Assembly (NCBI GenBank): GCA_016844625.1
Contig: JAERMN010000019.1
Location: 1 to 31,463, forward strand
DNA length: 31,463 bases
Direction of reading: 5' to 3'
From: Deltaproteobacteria bacterium
Lineage (GTDB): Bacteria > Desulfobacterota > Binatia > UBA9968
Shown: positions 21,555-30,092 of the stretch, piece after piece
Position numbering within the stretch: position 1 is the stretch's first letter
Layout of the letters: every line of letters starts with the position of its first letter
Notes under the pieces: generated by a model
The model's database searches: none
Seen by the model: the letters and a program-made list of their open reading frames with translations, nothing else
Told to the model about the DNA's origin: nothing
Made by a program: the position numbers and the translations under genes

Positions 21555-22511
21555 TCAGGGATGGACGGATGGCTGAATCTGGCTAGTTTTTTTTTCGGCG
21601 TCCCAAATTTCGATGCGGTCCTTGCCGGTATTCTTCGCTAGATAAAGAGCACGATCGGCGTCGTTAAGCATCTCGCGCCAATCCGAATAGTGTCTAGCCG
21701 ATGAAGAACTCACACCAACGCTAACGGTTAGCGTAAATGACCGAGTGGACGTGCCAAACGCGCAAGATCGAATCGCATCGTGAATCTTACCAGCAACGAG
21801 AAGAGCGTTTTCCTCGTCTGTCTCTGGCAAGATTAGCACGAACTCTTCGCCGCCGTAGCGGGCGGGGAAGTCGCTCTGCCGGGTTTTCTCGCGGAAAATT
21901 TCGGATATCTTCACTAATGCCGCGTCACCGCCGTGATGCCCGTAGGTGTCGTTGATGGATTTGAAATTGTCGATATCCAAAATCAGCAATGAAAGAGGGC
22001 TATGATAGCGCTTTGAGCGTTCGAATTCTTCGTGAACTTTCCTCTCGAATGCGCGGCGATTATAAAGCCCGGTGAGCGAGTCCACCAGGGTCTGATATTC
22101 CAAATGCTGTTGATACTGAACCACTCTGGAGCCGACTCGCACACGTGCCAGCAGTTCAGAGAAGGAAAACGGCTTAGTAATATAGTCGTCCGCGCCAAGA
22201 TCAAGACCTCGAACTCGATCGCCTTCTTGGATCCTGGCTGTGATTAGAATGAGATAGATACTTTTGAGCGCTGGATTGCTGCGAATTCGTTTGATTAGCT
22301 CGAAGCCATCCATTTTTGGCATCATGATATCCGAAAGGGCAATTTGAATATTTTCCGTTTCAAGCTTTTCAAGCGCTTCAAGCCCATTAGCGGCCGTAAC
22401 TACTTTATAACCTTCACGCTGGAGCACGATGGCTAGTAGATCTCGCTGATCTGGATGGTCTTCGATAACTAGAATTGTTAATGGCAAGGGCACGCTTGTT
22501 TCGCTGTTCAT
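21555..22511 (-). CDS. Response regulator diguanylate cyclase (REC-GGDEF, PleD/WspR-like)
   Basis: 318-aa two-domain protein. The receiver (about residues 11-130) has the acidic pair ED at 17-18, phosphoacceptor D61 in LSDIMMPKMDG, Thr in ITARIQEGD and Lys in TKPF, all intact. The GGDEF domain (about 140-305) has DSLTGLYNRRAF, the metal-binding LDIDNFKSIND and the active-site GGEEF at 220-224. An RxxD inhibitory site (RQSD at 211-214) lies exactly five residues before it, so product inhibition is expected. It makes c-di-GMP from GTP when phosphorylated, presumably by the kinase encoded next. ATG 22511 has an AAAGGAA ribosome binding site. Transcribed away from the Tad pilus genes. Confidence 0.95.
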   Translation of the reverse strand: MNSETSVPLPLTILVIEDHPDQRDLLAIVLQREGYKVVTAANGLEALEKLETENIQIALSDIMMPKMDGFELIKRIRSNPALKSIYLILITARIQEGDRVRGLDLGADDYITKPFSFSELLARVRVGSRVVQYQQHLEYQTLVDSLTGLYNRRAFERKVHEEFERSKRYHSPLSLLILDIDNFKSINDTYGHHGGDAALVKISEIFREKTRQSDFPARYGGEEFVLILPETDEENALLVAGKIHDAIRSCAFGTSTRSFTLTVSVGVSSSSARHYSDWREMLNDADRALYLAKNTGKDRIEIWDAEKKTSQIQPSVHP

Positions 22512-23005
22512 TTTGTTAAGTTCCTTTAATTAATGAATCCGTACCTATCTTGATTGGCGCGCCCTTACGCTTCGACAGGCCTCACGTCATGATCGAGTGT
22601 CTTGGTGGTTTCAACGCCTGGCGTAATAGCAATATGTATACCCAAGGCAAAGAATTTTCGGAATAATTCGGTCCAACCATTAAGTGTCAAGATTAATCGC
22701 AGCGAATTCATCCGCAATGACGATATTATTCGGGATGTTGACGGGTTGCTCTTTTGGGTTCCCGTTATCGGCTACCACGGCCTATAGTACTACATCCTAG
22801 CCTGCTGGCGGTGCAATTTGTGACACTAGCAATTGACCGACTGTCATATTTGTCAAGATTCTGGGTACTTGACAGGGGCGAATATAGGCAACTTACTGAA
22901 TTTCTAGGAGTCCTGGAGTTGGCATGTAATCTGCTTTGTCTTCCAGCGTGGCAATTGGAAAACAAAGGGCTAAAAAAATTGATTCTGAAAGGGGGTGAAT
23001 TAAAT
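22512..23005. other. 494-bp divergent regulatory region between the cyclase and the Flp pilin
   Basis: It separates the REC-GGDEF gene (minus) from flp (plus). On the plus side it holds the sigma-54-like site at 22919-22935 and a TTGACA near 22869 without a good -10 box. On the minus side, TTGACA (22689-22684) has only a poor -10 match at 17 bp. No small gene is recognised; a frame opening at 22754 runs into the pilin frame but lacks support before ATG 23006. Confidence 0.55.
22919..22935 (+). promoter_or_regulatory. Sigma-54-like promoter for the Flp pilin gene
   Basis: TTGGCATGTAATCTGCT matches YTGGCACGRNNNTTGCW at most positions and keeps the essential GG-N10-GC (GG 22921-22922, GC 22933-22934). 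The predicted start is near 22946, giving a leader of about 60 nt to ATG 23006. Confidence 0.5.
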
Positions 23006-23200
23006 ATGGACCTTATGAAGCGTTTGCTAGTCGAAGAGGACGGTCAGGGTTTGGTTGAGTATACTCTGATCGTCGTTCTGGTGGCCTTGGTGTTTTGGGT
23101 GGCCGTTAAGAGCACGAATATTGGCAGCGGATTGGCAGCTGGTTGGAGCAGGGTTACGGATTGCGTGAGCACTCCGTCGGCGTGTGATGCTAACTCGTAA
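23006..23200 (+). CDS. flp: Flp/Fap-type pilin prepilin
   Basis: 64-aa major subunit precursor of a Tad/Flp pilus. The short basic leader MDLMKRLLVEEDG ends at a prepilin cleavage site. The mature chain starts QGLVEYTLIVVLVALVFWVA, with Glu at +5 and Tyr at +6 after the Gly, as in the Flp family, followed by the single hydrophobic helix. The tail has two cysteines (DCVSTPSAC) that could form a disulfide; this is not usual for short Flp pilins. ATG 23006 has a near-perfect GGGGGTGA ribosome binding site at 7 nt, fitting high expression. The CpaA peptidase at 23482 would process it. Confidence 0.95.
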   Translation: MDLMKRLLVEEDGQGLVEYTLIVVLVALVFWVAVKSTNIGSGLAAGWSRVTDCVSTPSACDANS

Positions 23201-23228
23201 GTCAGTGCTGTGAGCGACAAACAACTGC

Positions 23229-23270
23229 ATGGCTCGGTCGTGGGTTTTCCCACCTCCGAGCCATGTTTTT
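23229..23270 (+). terminator. Strong Rho-independent terminator after the pilin gene
   Basis: ATGGCTCGG-TC-GTGGG pairs with CCCAC-CT-CCGAGCCAT around a TTTT loop (23229-23264), followed by GTTTTT. It lies 28 bp after the pilin stop. It would let the pilin be made in excess over the assembly genes. Confidence 0.92.
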
Positions 23271-23310
23271 ACTTACTTAAATTTGTTGTTGACCACGCTG
23301 ATTTCAGGGT

Positions 23311-23401
23311 GGAACCATTAAATGGGGTTTCCAAAGGGGGTTGAACATCCCCTTTGGTCAAGGCCGGGGTCAATACCCCGGCCGCGAAGTAGCTTCGTTT
23401 A
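23311..23401 (+). repeat. Four-hairpin structured repeat, copy E (P1 missing)
   Basis: P2 is CCAAAGGGG with CCCCTTTGG (23331-23357). P3 is GGCCGGGGT-CAAT-ACCCCGGCC (23362-23383). P4 is CGAAG-TAG-CTTCG (23385-23397), followed by TTTA. The P1 hairpin is replaced by GGAACCATTAAATGGGG. It sits inside the Tad locus, between the pilin terminator and cpaA. Confidence 0.85.
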
Positions 23402-23481
23402 TGTGCAATCGTGGAAAATTTGTTGACAACTTTTCAGATGACGTGTAGCTTATTAACACTCGAAAATGGTGTTTTAAACAA

Positions 23482-24021
23482 TTGGCTCCCATTGACGTAG
23501 TTGTGTTTTTAGTGAGTGGATTATCGGCCTTTTTTGATTATAGGATCCGGAAGATTCCCAATTGGCTGATTTCTATCGGATTACTCTCAGGGGTGCTCTT
23601 GAATGCGATAAACGGTGGAAGTCATTTTTTTCAAAGTATTCTCGGTCTTGTCATCGGCATAATTGTGCTCTTAGTGCCTTTTGCCTGCGGCTGGATCGGC
23701 GCGGGTGATGTAAAATTTTTTGGCGTGATTGGCGCGCTGCTGGGAGTAAAATGGCTGCCCCGTGTGTTCTTCTATTCAGCGCTGGTTGCGGGGTTAATTG
23801 CATTTGGATATGTCATTGTTGGGTCGGCGCGCTTCTCCCGCCTGCGAGAAATGTGGTTGGACCTGAGGTTGGCCTTGGTTAGTTTGGGTCAGGTGTTGCC
23901 GGATGCAGTGCACAAGCGAACTCTCAATTGTGGCGATTCGGTTCCTTGGGGAGTCGCGTTCGCAGCTGGAACGATAATCGCATACTATTTTGATCCTACT
24001 GGGGATTGGGCCGGGTTCTAG
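23482..24021 (+). CDS. cpaA: Type IV prepilin peptidase of the Tad system (CpaA/TadV)
   Basis: 179-aa integral membrane aspartic peptidase of the A24 family. The first catalytic Asp is in SAFFDYRIRKIPNW near residue 19; the second is in the GxGD motif GWIGAGDVKFFG near residue 75. About five membrane segments. It cleaves the Flp leader at the inner membrane. Length is typical of CpaA (about 170 aa), lacking the N-terminal methylase domain of PilD. No ATG is available; TTG 23482 is chosen, with GGTG 10 nt upstream. The frame is open back to 23449, so a rare upstream start cannot be excluded. Confidence 0.92.
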   Translation: MAPIDVVVFLVSGLSAFFDYRIRKIPNWLISIGLLSGVLLNAINGGSHFFQSILGLVIGIIVLLVPFACGWIGAGDVKFFGVIGALLGVKWLPRVFFYSALVAGLIAFGYVIVGSARFSRLREMWLDLRLALVSLGQVLPDAVHKRTLNCGDSVPWGVAFAAGTIIAYYFDPTGDWAGF

Positions 24022-24103
24022 AAATGGTTAGTTTGAATGGGAGCGAGTTTGGGGCGTGAATGGTAAGTTCTTGTCAAGTGATTACGTCAAATGAGGAGCA
24101 TGT

Positions 24104-24934
24104 ATGCAAAATAGGTTAAAGATTGCCTTGGTGATCGCGGTGTTCTTTGGGCTAATCGCCGCGTACGGTATTTACAATTTTCTCAGTGATCGACAAAAAG
24201 AGTCGGACAGTTTGCGAGCCTCGAACCAAGACATTGTCGTGGCGGCGCAAGATATCCCTCCTGGTACCACGCTTAATGACGAAGCCATTAAGAAGGGACT
24301 GATTAAGACCACGCCGTGGCCCAAATCGTCCGTGCCTGCGGGTGCATTTTCTTCGCCGCAGCAGATCGTCGGCAAAGTAAACCGCGTGAAGATATTAGCT
24401 AATGAACCTATCCTGGAGTCACGTTTGGCCGGTGAAGGGGCTGGGCTTACGGTTCGACTCGAAGCTGGCAAACGCGCTTTGGCAGTCCGAGTTGATGAAA
24501 TTATCGGTGTCAGTGGATTTATCGTCCCGGACGATCGTGTTGATATCATTCTTACCACTACGCCTGTGGGTGGAAATCAAGATTCGAAGGTCTCTAAGAT
24601 AGTGTTGCAGAACAAGCGAGTGCTTTCAGTCGCCCAAAGCACGGAACAGAAAGATGGCAAACCGCAGATCGCGCGTTCGATTACACTGGAGCTGACTCCG
24701 GAAGAATCAGAGAAGCTAACTCTGGCATCATCGGAGGGTCAGATCGTAATGGCCCTGCGCGGACTTGGCGATGACACGGAAACTAAAACGATTGGCAGCA
24801 ATAAGCGTGATTTACTAGCGTTAGCGGCAGCCCCTGGGCGCAAGTCGACAGGTGGGGTGGCTCCGGTGGCGCCGCCGGATAAGTATAAGGTAGAAGTGAT
24901 TCACGGCAGCAATCGAACTGTGGTGGAATTCTAA
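24104..24934 (+). CDS. cpaB: Flp pilus assembly protein CpaB/RcpC
   Basis: 276-aa periplasmic component anchored by an N-terminal membrane segment (LKIALVIAVFFGLIAAYGIY, about residues 5-24). The SAF-like domain follows: DIVVAAQDIPPGTTLNDEAI near 43-62, then VGKVNRVKILANEPILESRL near 89-108. The RcpC-type domain (RALAVRVDEIIGVSGFIVPD, about 125-145, then RVDIILTT) comes next. It works with the CpaC secretin in the outer-membrane part of the Tad machine. GAGGAG lies 5-8 nt before ATG 24104. First of a run of same-strand tad genes. Confidence 0.93.
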   Translation: MQNRLKIALVIAVFFGLIAAYGIYNFLSDRQKESDSLRASNQDIVVAAQDIPPGTTLNDEAIKKGLIKTTPWPKSSVPAGAFSSPQQIVGKVNRVKILANEPILESRLAGEGAGLTVRLEAGKRALAVRVDEIIGVSGFIVPDDRVDIILTTTPVGGNQDSKVSKIVLQNKRVLSVAQSTEQKDGKPQIARSITLELTPEESEKLTLASSEGQIVMALRGLGDDTETKTIGSNKRDLLALAAAPGRKSTGGVAPVAPPDKYKVEVIHGSNRTVVEF

Positions 24935-24953
24935 TTTTGGAAGGGGAGAGTTC

Positions 24954-26417
24954 ATGAAAAACCGTTGTTTAGTCAGGGGGCGGCTAAATATAATTGGTTT
25001 GGCAATAGTCTTATTCTTTTCGCTGGCGGCGAATGGGAGCGAGGCGCAGCAACAGGTGACGCCGACTATCTCGGTGACCATCAACAAATCCATAGTCTTT
25101 AAGCTCGCCGAGAAGGTCAAAAGTGTGCAGGTATCTCAACCGGCGGTAGCGGATGTTCGCGTGGTCAGACCAAATCAACTTTTGATTAACGGCAAAGCTA
25201 TCGGCACGACTTCGCTGATTATTTTCGATGCGAAGGATGATGTGTCGTATTACGATTTGGTGGTGGCGCCGGACCTTGGTGGGCTACGGGGGCAACTGCG
25301 GACCATTTTTCCAAATGAAAAAATCGAAATAGCGACTTCGGGGCCCGCGATAGTCTTAAAGGGCGAGGTCTCAAACGAAACGGTATACGATAAGGTGTTG
25401 GAACTAGCGATGACGTATATCCCGCCGAAGCCTCCGGCCGCAGTTGGGGCGGGGGGGACGTCCGTCGTCGTAACTACCCCAAAAGCGATCCTGCCTTCCA
25501 CTGGCGGCTCGAATTTTGCCGGCTTTGAACCGGCCACGGATCTATACTCCCCGTACAGATTTCCCGACAAGGGAAAAATCGAAGGCATCGTGGATCTGCT
25601 GGTTATTAGAGAAATACGCCAGATCGAGCTGGATGTAATCGTTGCCGAGGTCTCGATGACCAAGGCACGAGAAATCGGTTTTGATTTTCGTTACACTGGC
25701 CCAACCCAAGTCCAATCAGCAAACAGTTTCCTTGGTTCAGTGAGCCCATTCTTAGGTGCGCCGAACGGTGCGTTCACCTATGTTAACGGCGCCTACAGCT
25801 TGGTCTCGCTGTATAGAATGCTCCAAAACAGGGATATTGCTGAGATACTCGCGCAGCCGAGGCTGGTGATCAAAAACGGCCGGTCGGCTGGTTTTCTAGC
25901 CGGTGGCGAATTTCCGATAGTTCAAACCCTCGCGGACACCTCCACTGTTCAGTATAAACCTTTTGGCGTCCGGTTAGACTTCGTGCCTGTGATCACATGG
26001 TCCGATCGGATTGATCTTCCAATTTTTTCTGAAGTTAGCGAGCCAGATGGAGTCTTGGTTAACGGGTTTCCGCAGCTTAAGGTGAATCGGGCTTTGAGCC
26101 GCGTGGAGCTGAAAGAGGGCGAGAGTCTCATAATTGCCGGATTGTTAAAGCGGGATATCGTGAAAGATTTGGCCAAGTTTCCGATGCTTGGCGATATTCC
26201 CATATTGGGAGCGCTATTTAGAAGTACAAAGTTCAGTAATCGGGAGACGGAGCTGGTTTTCGTGATTACACCGCGAATCGTTCGTGCGATGAAGCCTGGT
26301 GAACGGCCGCAGCTGCCAAGTATTGAGAAGTACGACGACTCCGACATGCGGCAGGTTCCTGTACCAGGGACCGGCGAAGGTAAAAAATCCATGACGCCCG
26401 GTGCGTCGATACCTTGA
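24954..26417 (+). CDS. cpaC: Tad pilus secretin CpaC/RcpA
   Basis: 487-aa outer-membrane secretin. The N-terminus has a signal peptide (LNIIGLAIVLFFSLAANGSE). An N-terminal BON/N0-like domain follows (ISVTINKSIVFKLAEKVKSV, then VADVRVVRPNQLLINGKAIG). The secretin homology region (about residues 290-440) contains LAQPRLVIKNGRSAGFLAGG, VELKEGESLIIAGLLKRD and PILGALFRSTKFSNRETELV with FVITPRIV, all diagnostic. It forms the pore through which the Flp fibre leaves. ATG 24954 has GGAAGGGGAG just upstream and follows cpaB by 19 bp. Confidence 0.95.
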   Translation: MKNRCLVRGRLNIIGLAIVLFFSLAANGSEAQQQVTPTISVTINKSIVFKLAEKVKSVQVSQPAVADVRVVRPNQLLINGKAIGTTSLIIFDAKDDVSYYDLVVAPDLGGLRGQLRTIFPNEKIEIATSGPAIVLKGEVSNETVYDKVLELAMTYIPPKPPAAVGAGGTSVVVTTPKAILPSTGGSNFAGFEPATDLYSPYRFPDKGKIEGIVDLLVIREIRQIELDVIVAEVSMTKAREIGFDFRYTGPTQVQSANSFLGSVSPFLGAPNGAFTYVNGAYSLVSLYRMLQNRDIAEILAQPRLVIKNGRSAGFLAGGEFPIVQTLADTSTVQYKPFGVRLDFVPVITWSDRIDLPIFSEVSEPDGVLVNGFPQLKVNRALSRVELKEGESLIIAGLLKRDIVKDLAKFPMLGDIPILGALFRSTKFSNRETELVFVITPRIVRAMKPGERPQLPSIEKYDDSDMRQVPVPGTGEGKKSMTPGASIP

Positions 26418-26488
26418 TACATGTTGAGTAGTTTAAATAGGTTGGCGCAGAGATTAACGTGGTGGTCACAGCTTAGCGATTTAAAGGG

Positions 26489-27709
26489 ATGAAGTTACCA
26501 ATTACTTTGATAGGCGAAGATAGCCTTGCGCTAGCTTCCTTGCGCCAACAGCTCGAAAAAGAAGTTTCGGTGTCGGTTGACTCGCGGGTCTATGGCTATG
26601 GCGAGGTTTTAGACGCGCTTAAAACCCGTAACGGTCCGATCGTCGCGGTTGTGGATATTAACCGCGACCCGGAGAGGTCTTTCTCCATCGCTGAAGAGAT
26701 CAAGCTCAAATTTCCCAATGCGCGGCTGGTGATGACGTCGCCGACCGGCGCGCCCGATACGATCTTACGCGCCATGCGCTCAGGAGCTGAGGAGTTTCTT
26801 GCTCAACCGTTTGATTGGAATCAGGTTCTGAAATCCTTCGACGTGATCCGCAAGAAAGTCGATGTCCACACAACCAAGGTGGGCGAGCATGGCCATATTA
26901 TTGCCGTTTCATCGAACAAGGGCGGAGTTGGTTCGACAACGGCGGCGACTAATCTTGCGGCCTGTCTGGTGGCGCAAAAGAAGTCGGTATGTCTGGTCGA
27001 TCTGGTATTGCAGTTCGGTTCAGTTACAAGTTTTTTGAATCTCGATGCCTCGTATACGATTCTGGATCTGGTTAAGAATTTGAAAAGGATCGACCCGCTA
27101 TTTTTGGACGGTTCCTTGGTCAAGCATGCGTCGGGGATTAGAGTCTTGGCCGAGCCCTTCTACGCCGAGGATGCGCGCCGGATCACGCCTGCAGATATCG
27201 AAGAAATATTGGGCGTGCTCGCCCAATCATTCGACTATGTCGTGGTTGATACGCCCAAGGAATTTGACGACATGCTCGCGCTGGTGTTGGACAAAGCAGG
27301 CTTGATACTTTTCATCACGGAAATGGACGTTCCTTCATTGAAAAGCGCTCATCGTGCCCTAGAACTTTTTGAACGGATGGGCATTTACGACAAAAAGATT
27401 CGCCTAATCCTAAACCGATATGTAAAAAGCAGGTTGATGACGCTGGAGTCGGTTGAGAAGGCGCTTGGGGTGAAAGTTTTTTGGACACTGCCGAACAACT
27501 ATCCGGTGGCGATTGCCGCGGTGAATCAGGGCTTCTCGCTGCAGGATTGCGATGCTAAGTCCGATATCGCCAAGAGTTATTCTGGGCTCACCGATGCGGT
27601 TGTTAACACATTCGTTCATATCGGGGGAACGAGGGCGGCAGTGGCAGACGAGCGGAGGCCTGGGTTGTTGGGAAGGTTGCTGCCCCCTGTACGCGGACTA
27701 ATTAAATAG
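26489..27709 (+). CDS. cpaE: Tad pilus assembly/localisation ATPase CpaE/TadZ
   Basis: 406-aa MinD/ParA-like protein. The N-terminal receiver-like domain (about residues 1-125) has VVDINRDPE in place of the phosphoacceptor loop and AQPF instead of the KP(F) switch lysine, so it is probably not phosphorylated in the standard way. The ATPase domain has the deviant Walker A SSNKGGVGSTTAATNLA near 141-157 and a Walker B-like YVVVDTPKEF near 250. It is thought to place the Tad machine at the pole. The usual aspartate context LVDLVLQFGS (normally DLDLQFG) is slightly changed. ATG 26489 directly follows AAAGGG, so the ribosome binding site is poorly spaced. Confidence 0.93.
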   Translation: MKLPITLIGEDSLALASLRQQLEKEVSVSVDSRVYGYGEVLDALKTRNGPIVAVVDINRDPERSFSIAEEIKLKFPNARLVMTSPTGAPDTILRAMRSGAEEFLAQPFDWNQVLKSFDVIRKKVDVHTTKVGEHGHIIAVSSNKGGVGSTTAATNLAACLVAQKKSVCLVDLVLQFGSVTSFLNLDASYTILDLVKNLKRIDPLFLDGSLVKHASGIRVLAEPFYAEDARRITPADIEEILGVLAQSFDYVVVDTPKEFDDMLALVLDKAGLILFITEMDVPSLKSAHRALELFERMGIYDKKIRLILNRYVKSRLMTLESVEKALGVKVFWTLPNNYPVAIAAVNQGFSLQDCDAKSDIAKSYSGLTDAVVNTFVHIGGTRAAVADERRPGLLGRLLPPVRGLIK

Positions 27710-27720
27710 GAGCTGTCGTT

Positions 27721-29112
27721 ATGAAAAATCCATCCTTAGAAAATGACCGGGAACGCTGGGACTCCGATAAGGCCAATGGCGATGGTCCCCGCTCACCCTT
27801 CCGCGCCGTGCAAAAAGTAAGTCCAGACGCAATGTTACAAGATCTAAGGCTGCGAATTCATCGCCGGCTGATAGATACTCTCGATCTCACCAAGCTTTCC
27901 AATCTTGAGATGGAGCGGGTTAGAGTCGAGATCCGGCGCATTCTTGAAGACATGGTGTCGGCGGAGGCGATTCCGCTCAGCCGTTCGGACCGCGACCGTT
28001 TGGTGATGGAAGTCCAGCACGAGGTTTTCGGATTAGGACCGCTTGAGACTTTAATGAAGGACCCGGAGATCTCGGACATACTGGTGAATTCCTCAAGCCT
28101 GGTTTACGTGGAGCGGTACGGCAAACTGGAAAAGACCGATGTCCGTTTTCGTGACGATGCCCACTTGATGCAGATCATTGAACGAATCGTGACGCGGGTT
28201 GGCCGGCGCGTTGATGAGAGTTCGCCGATGGTCGATGCCCGCTTGGCGGATGGCTCACGTGTCAATGCGATCATTCCGCCGCTTGCGCTAGACGGGCCGA
28301 TTTTGTCGATCCGGCGATTTGGCGCCGAGCGTTTAACCATAAATGATTTAATCCAGTTTAATTCCATGCCGCCGCAAATGGCCGAAGTGGCGGCAGCCTG
28401 CGTGAAATCTCGCTTGAACATGATCGTCTCGGGCGGCACGGGCGCCGGCAAGACGACGCTTCTTAACTGCTTGTCCAACTATATCCCGGAAAATGAACGA
28501 ATCGTTACGATCGAAGATTCGGCCGAGTTAAAGCTCCAACAAGAGCATGTAGTTCGCCTTGAAACTCGTCCAGCAAACATCGAGGGTCAAGGCAGTGTTA
28601 CGGCTAGAGATCTGGTCCGTAACGCTTTGCGTATGCGGCCCGATCGGATCGTCATCGGCGAGGTGCGTGGCGGCGAGGCGCTTGACATGATGCAAGCGAT
28701 GAACACCGGTCACGACGGTTCCATCAGCACGGTCCATGCTAACAGCGGCCGCGATGCGCTGTCCCGTCTCGAGACCATGATGCTGATGGCCGGGATTAAC
28801 TTGCCGGAGCGCGCATTGCGCGAGCAGATTTCTTCCGCGGTCGATATCATCGTTCAGCTGTCCCGTTTGAACGACGGTAGTCGAAAGGTCGTCGAGTTTT
28901 CCGAAGTCACAGGCATGGAAGGCAACACCATCACCACTCAAACGATTTTTAAGTTCGATCAGCGCGGTGTTGAGAACGGTAAAGTTGTCGGCGAGTTCGT
29001 CGCGACGGGCGTCATGCCCTCGTTCATGGAACGATTGGAACGCTACGGGTTCAAGATTCCGAATACTCATTTTCTACCCGTTTCCATGGTAGCCAAGAGA
29101 AGACCGTTATGA
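27721..29112 (+). CDS. cpaF: Tad pilus secretion ATPase CpaF/TadA
   Basis: 463-aa hexameric ATPase of the type II/IV secretion family that powers Flp assembly. The N-terminal domain (about residues 40-190) has VFGLGPLETLMKDPEISDIL. Walker A GGTGAGKTT is at 238-246. The Asp box IVTIEDSAELKL follows near 260, the His box ETRPANIEGQGSVTARDLVR with NALRMRPDRIVIGEVRGGEA near 280-320, and then GHDGSISTVHAN. All functional motifs are intact. ATG 27721 has TAGGAG at about 8 nt and lies 11 bp after cpaE. It overlaps tadB by 4 bp (ATGA). Confidence 0.97.
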   Translation: MKNPSLENDRERWDSDKANGDGPRSPFRAVQKVSPDAMLQDLRLRIHRRLIDTLDLTKLSNLEMERVRVEIRRILEDMVSAEAIPLSRSDRDRLVMEVQHEVFGLGPLETLMKDPEISDILVNSSSLVYVERYGKLEKTDVRFRDDAHLMQIIERIVTRVGRRVDESSPMVDARLADGSRVNAIIPPLALDGPILSIRRFGAERLTINDLIQFNSMPPQMAEVAAACVKSRLNMIVSGGTGAGKTTLLNCLSNYIPENERIVTIEDSAELKLQQEHVVRLETRPANIEGQGSVTARDLVRNALRMRPDRIVIGEVRGGEALDMMQAMNTGHDGSISTVHANSGRDALSRLETMMLMAGINLPERALREQISSAVDIIVQLSRLNDGSRKVVEFSEVTGMEGNTITTQTIFKFDQRGVENGKVVGEFVATGVMPSFMERLERYGFKIPNTHFLPVSMVAKRRPL

Positions 29113-30083
29113 GTCTACTGCTCATTGTAATATTCTCCTTTCTCGCGGCGGTATCGCTGATTGTCATCCTGTTCATGCTGCCCATGGCAGTACAGGACAC
29201 GCCCCAGGCGCGGATCAAAAAACGTCTCACTGCGGTGGGCAAGCTTGACTATGCGTCCAAAGCAGAAATTCAAAACTTGCTGAAAACCTCTATCTATAGT
29301 GAAGTTCCCTGGCTAAACGACTATTTGTCCCGGATTCCATTGATTCGCCGAGTTGACCTATTGTTGGAAAGAGCCAACGTAGATATGACCCCAGGACTCT
29401 TTGCGCTTTGCTCCTTGGGTGCCGGCGGCGTAACTTTCTTTCTCACTTCGTTGCTTGGCCAAGCGACGGTTGTCTCGATCATCTTTGCCTTGATAGCATT
29501 GATCTGTCCGTATGTTTATTTGCAATTCATCATATGGAAACGATTGCGAAAATTCCTTGAGCAGTTTCCCGATGGGCTCGACATGATCGCCCAGAGCCTC
29601 CAAGCCGGTTTAGGGTTGACGCAGGCCATGCTTTTTGTCGCCAAGGAAATGCCCGATCCTATGGGCACGGAGTTTTCAGTCTTTATCGAAGAAGTGAATC
29701 TCGGACTGCCGCTGGCGGACGCGCTGATCAAGTTCGAAGAGCGTATGAACTTGCCCGAAGTTCGCTTGTTTAATACCGCGCTCATGGTGCAACGGGAAAT
29801 TGGCGGCAGTCTGGCCGAGTTGCTGAACAAATTGTCATCCATCATCCGCGACCGTTTCCGCATCGAGCGCATGATCAAAAGCCTCACGGCGCAAAACCGT
29901 GTAAGCGCGTGGACCGTCTGTTCGGTTCCACCTTTTCTTGCGGTTTTTATGTTTATGCGTGAATCCCAAATGATGACTGAGTTTATCCAGAACCCGATTG
30001 GCCGCAGCTTGTTAGCGGCGGCCCTAGTCTTGGAAGTCTGCGGCATTCTGGTTTTCCGTCAGATTATAAAGATTCATATTTAG
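29109..30083 (+). CDS. tadB: Tad pilus inner-membrane platform protein TadB
   Basis: 324-aa membrane protein of the T2SSF/GspF-like family. There is a hydrophobic N-terminus (LLLIVIFSFLAAVSLIVILF), two central segments (about residues 97-140), the cytoplasmic T2SF domain (QFPDGLDMIAQSLQAGLGLT near 158, VNLGLPLADALIKFEERMNL near 195, MVQREIGGSLAELLNKLSSI near 225) and C-terminal membrane segments. It forms the platform with TadC and contacts the CpaF ATPase. ATG 29109 is coupled to the cpaF stop by a 4-bp overlap. Confidence 0.94.
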   Translation: MSLLLIVIFSFLAAVSLIVILFMLPMAVQDTPQARIKKRLTAVGKLDYASKAEIQNLLKTSIYSEVPWLNDYLSRIPLIRRVDLLLERANVDMTPGLFALCSLGAGGVTFFLTSLLGQATVVSIIFALIALICPYVYLQFIIWKRLRKFLEQFPDGLDMIAQSLQAGLGLTQAMLFVAKEMPDPMGTEFSVFIEEVNLGLPLADALIKFEERMNLPEVRLFNTALMVQREIGGSLAELLNKLSSIIRDRFRIERMIKSLTAQNRVSAWTVCSVPPFLAVFMFMRESQMMTEFIQNPIGRSLLAAALVLEVCGILVFRQIIKIHI

Positions 30084-30092
30084 GTGATTGCC

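Noticed and set aside
22754..23005. 84-residue extension of the Flp pilin frame
   Set aside because: Flp leaders are short, and a near-perfect ribosome binding site precedes ATG 23006.
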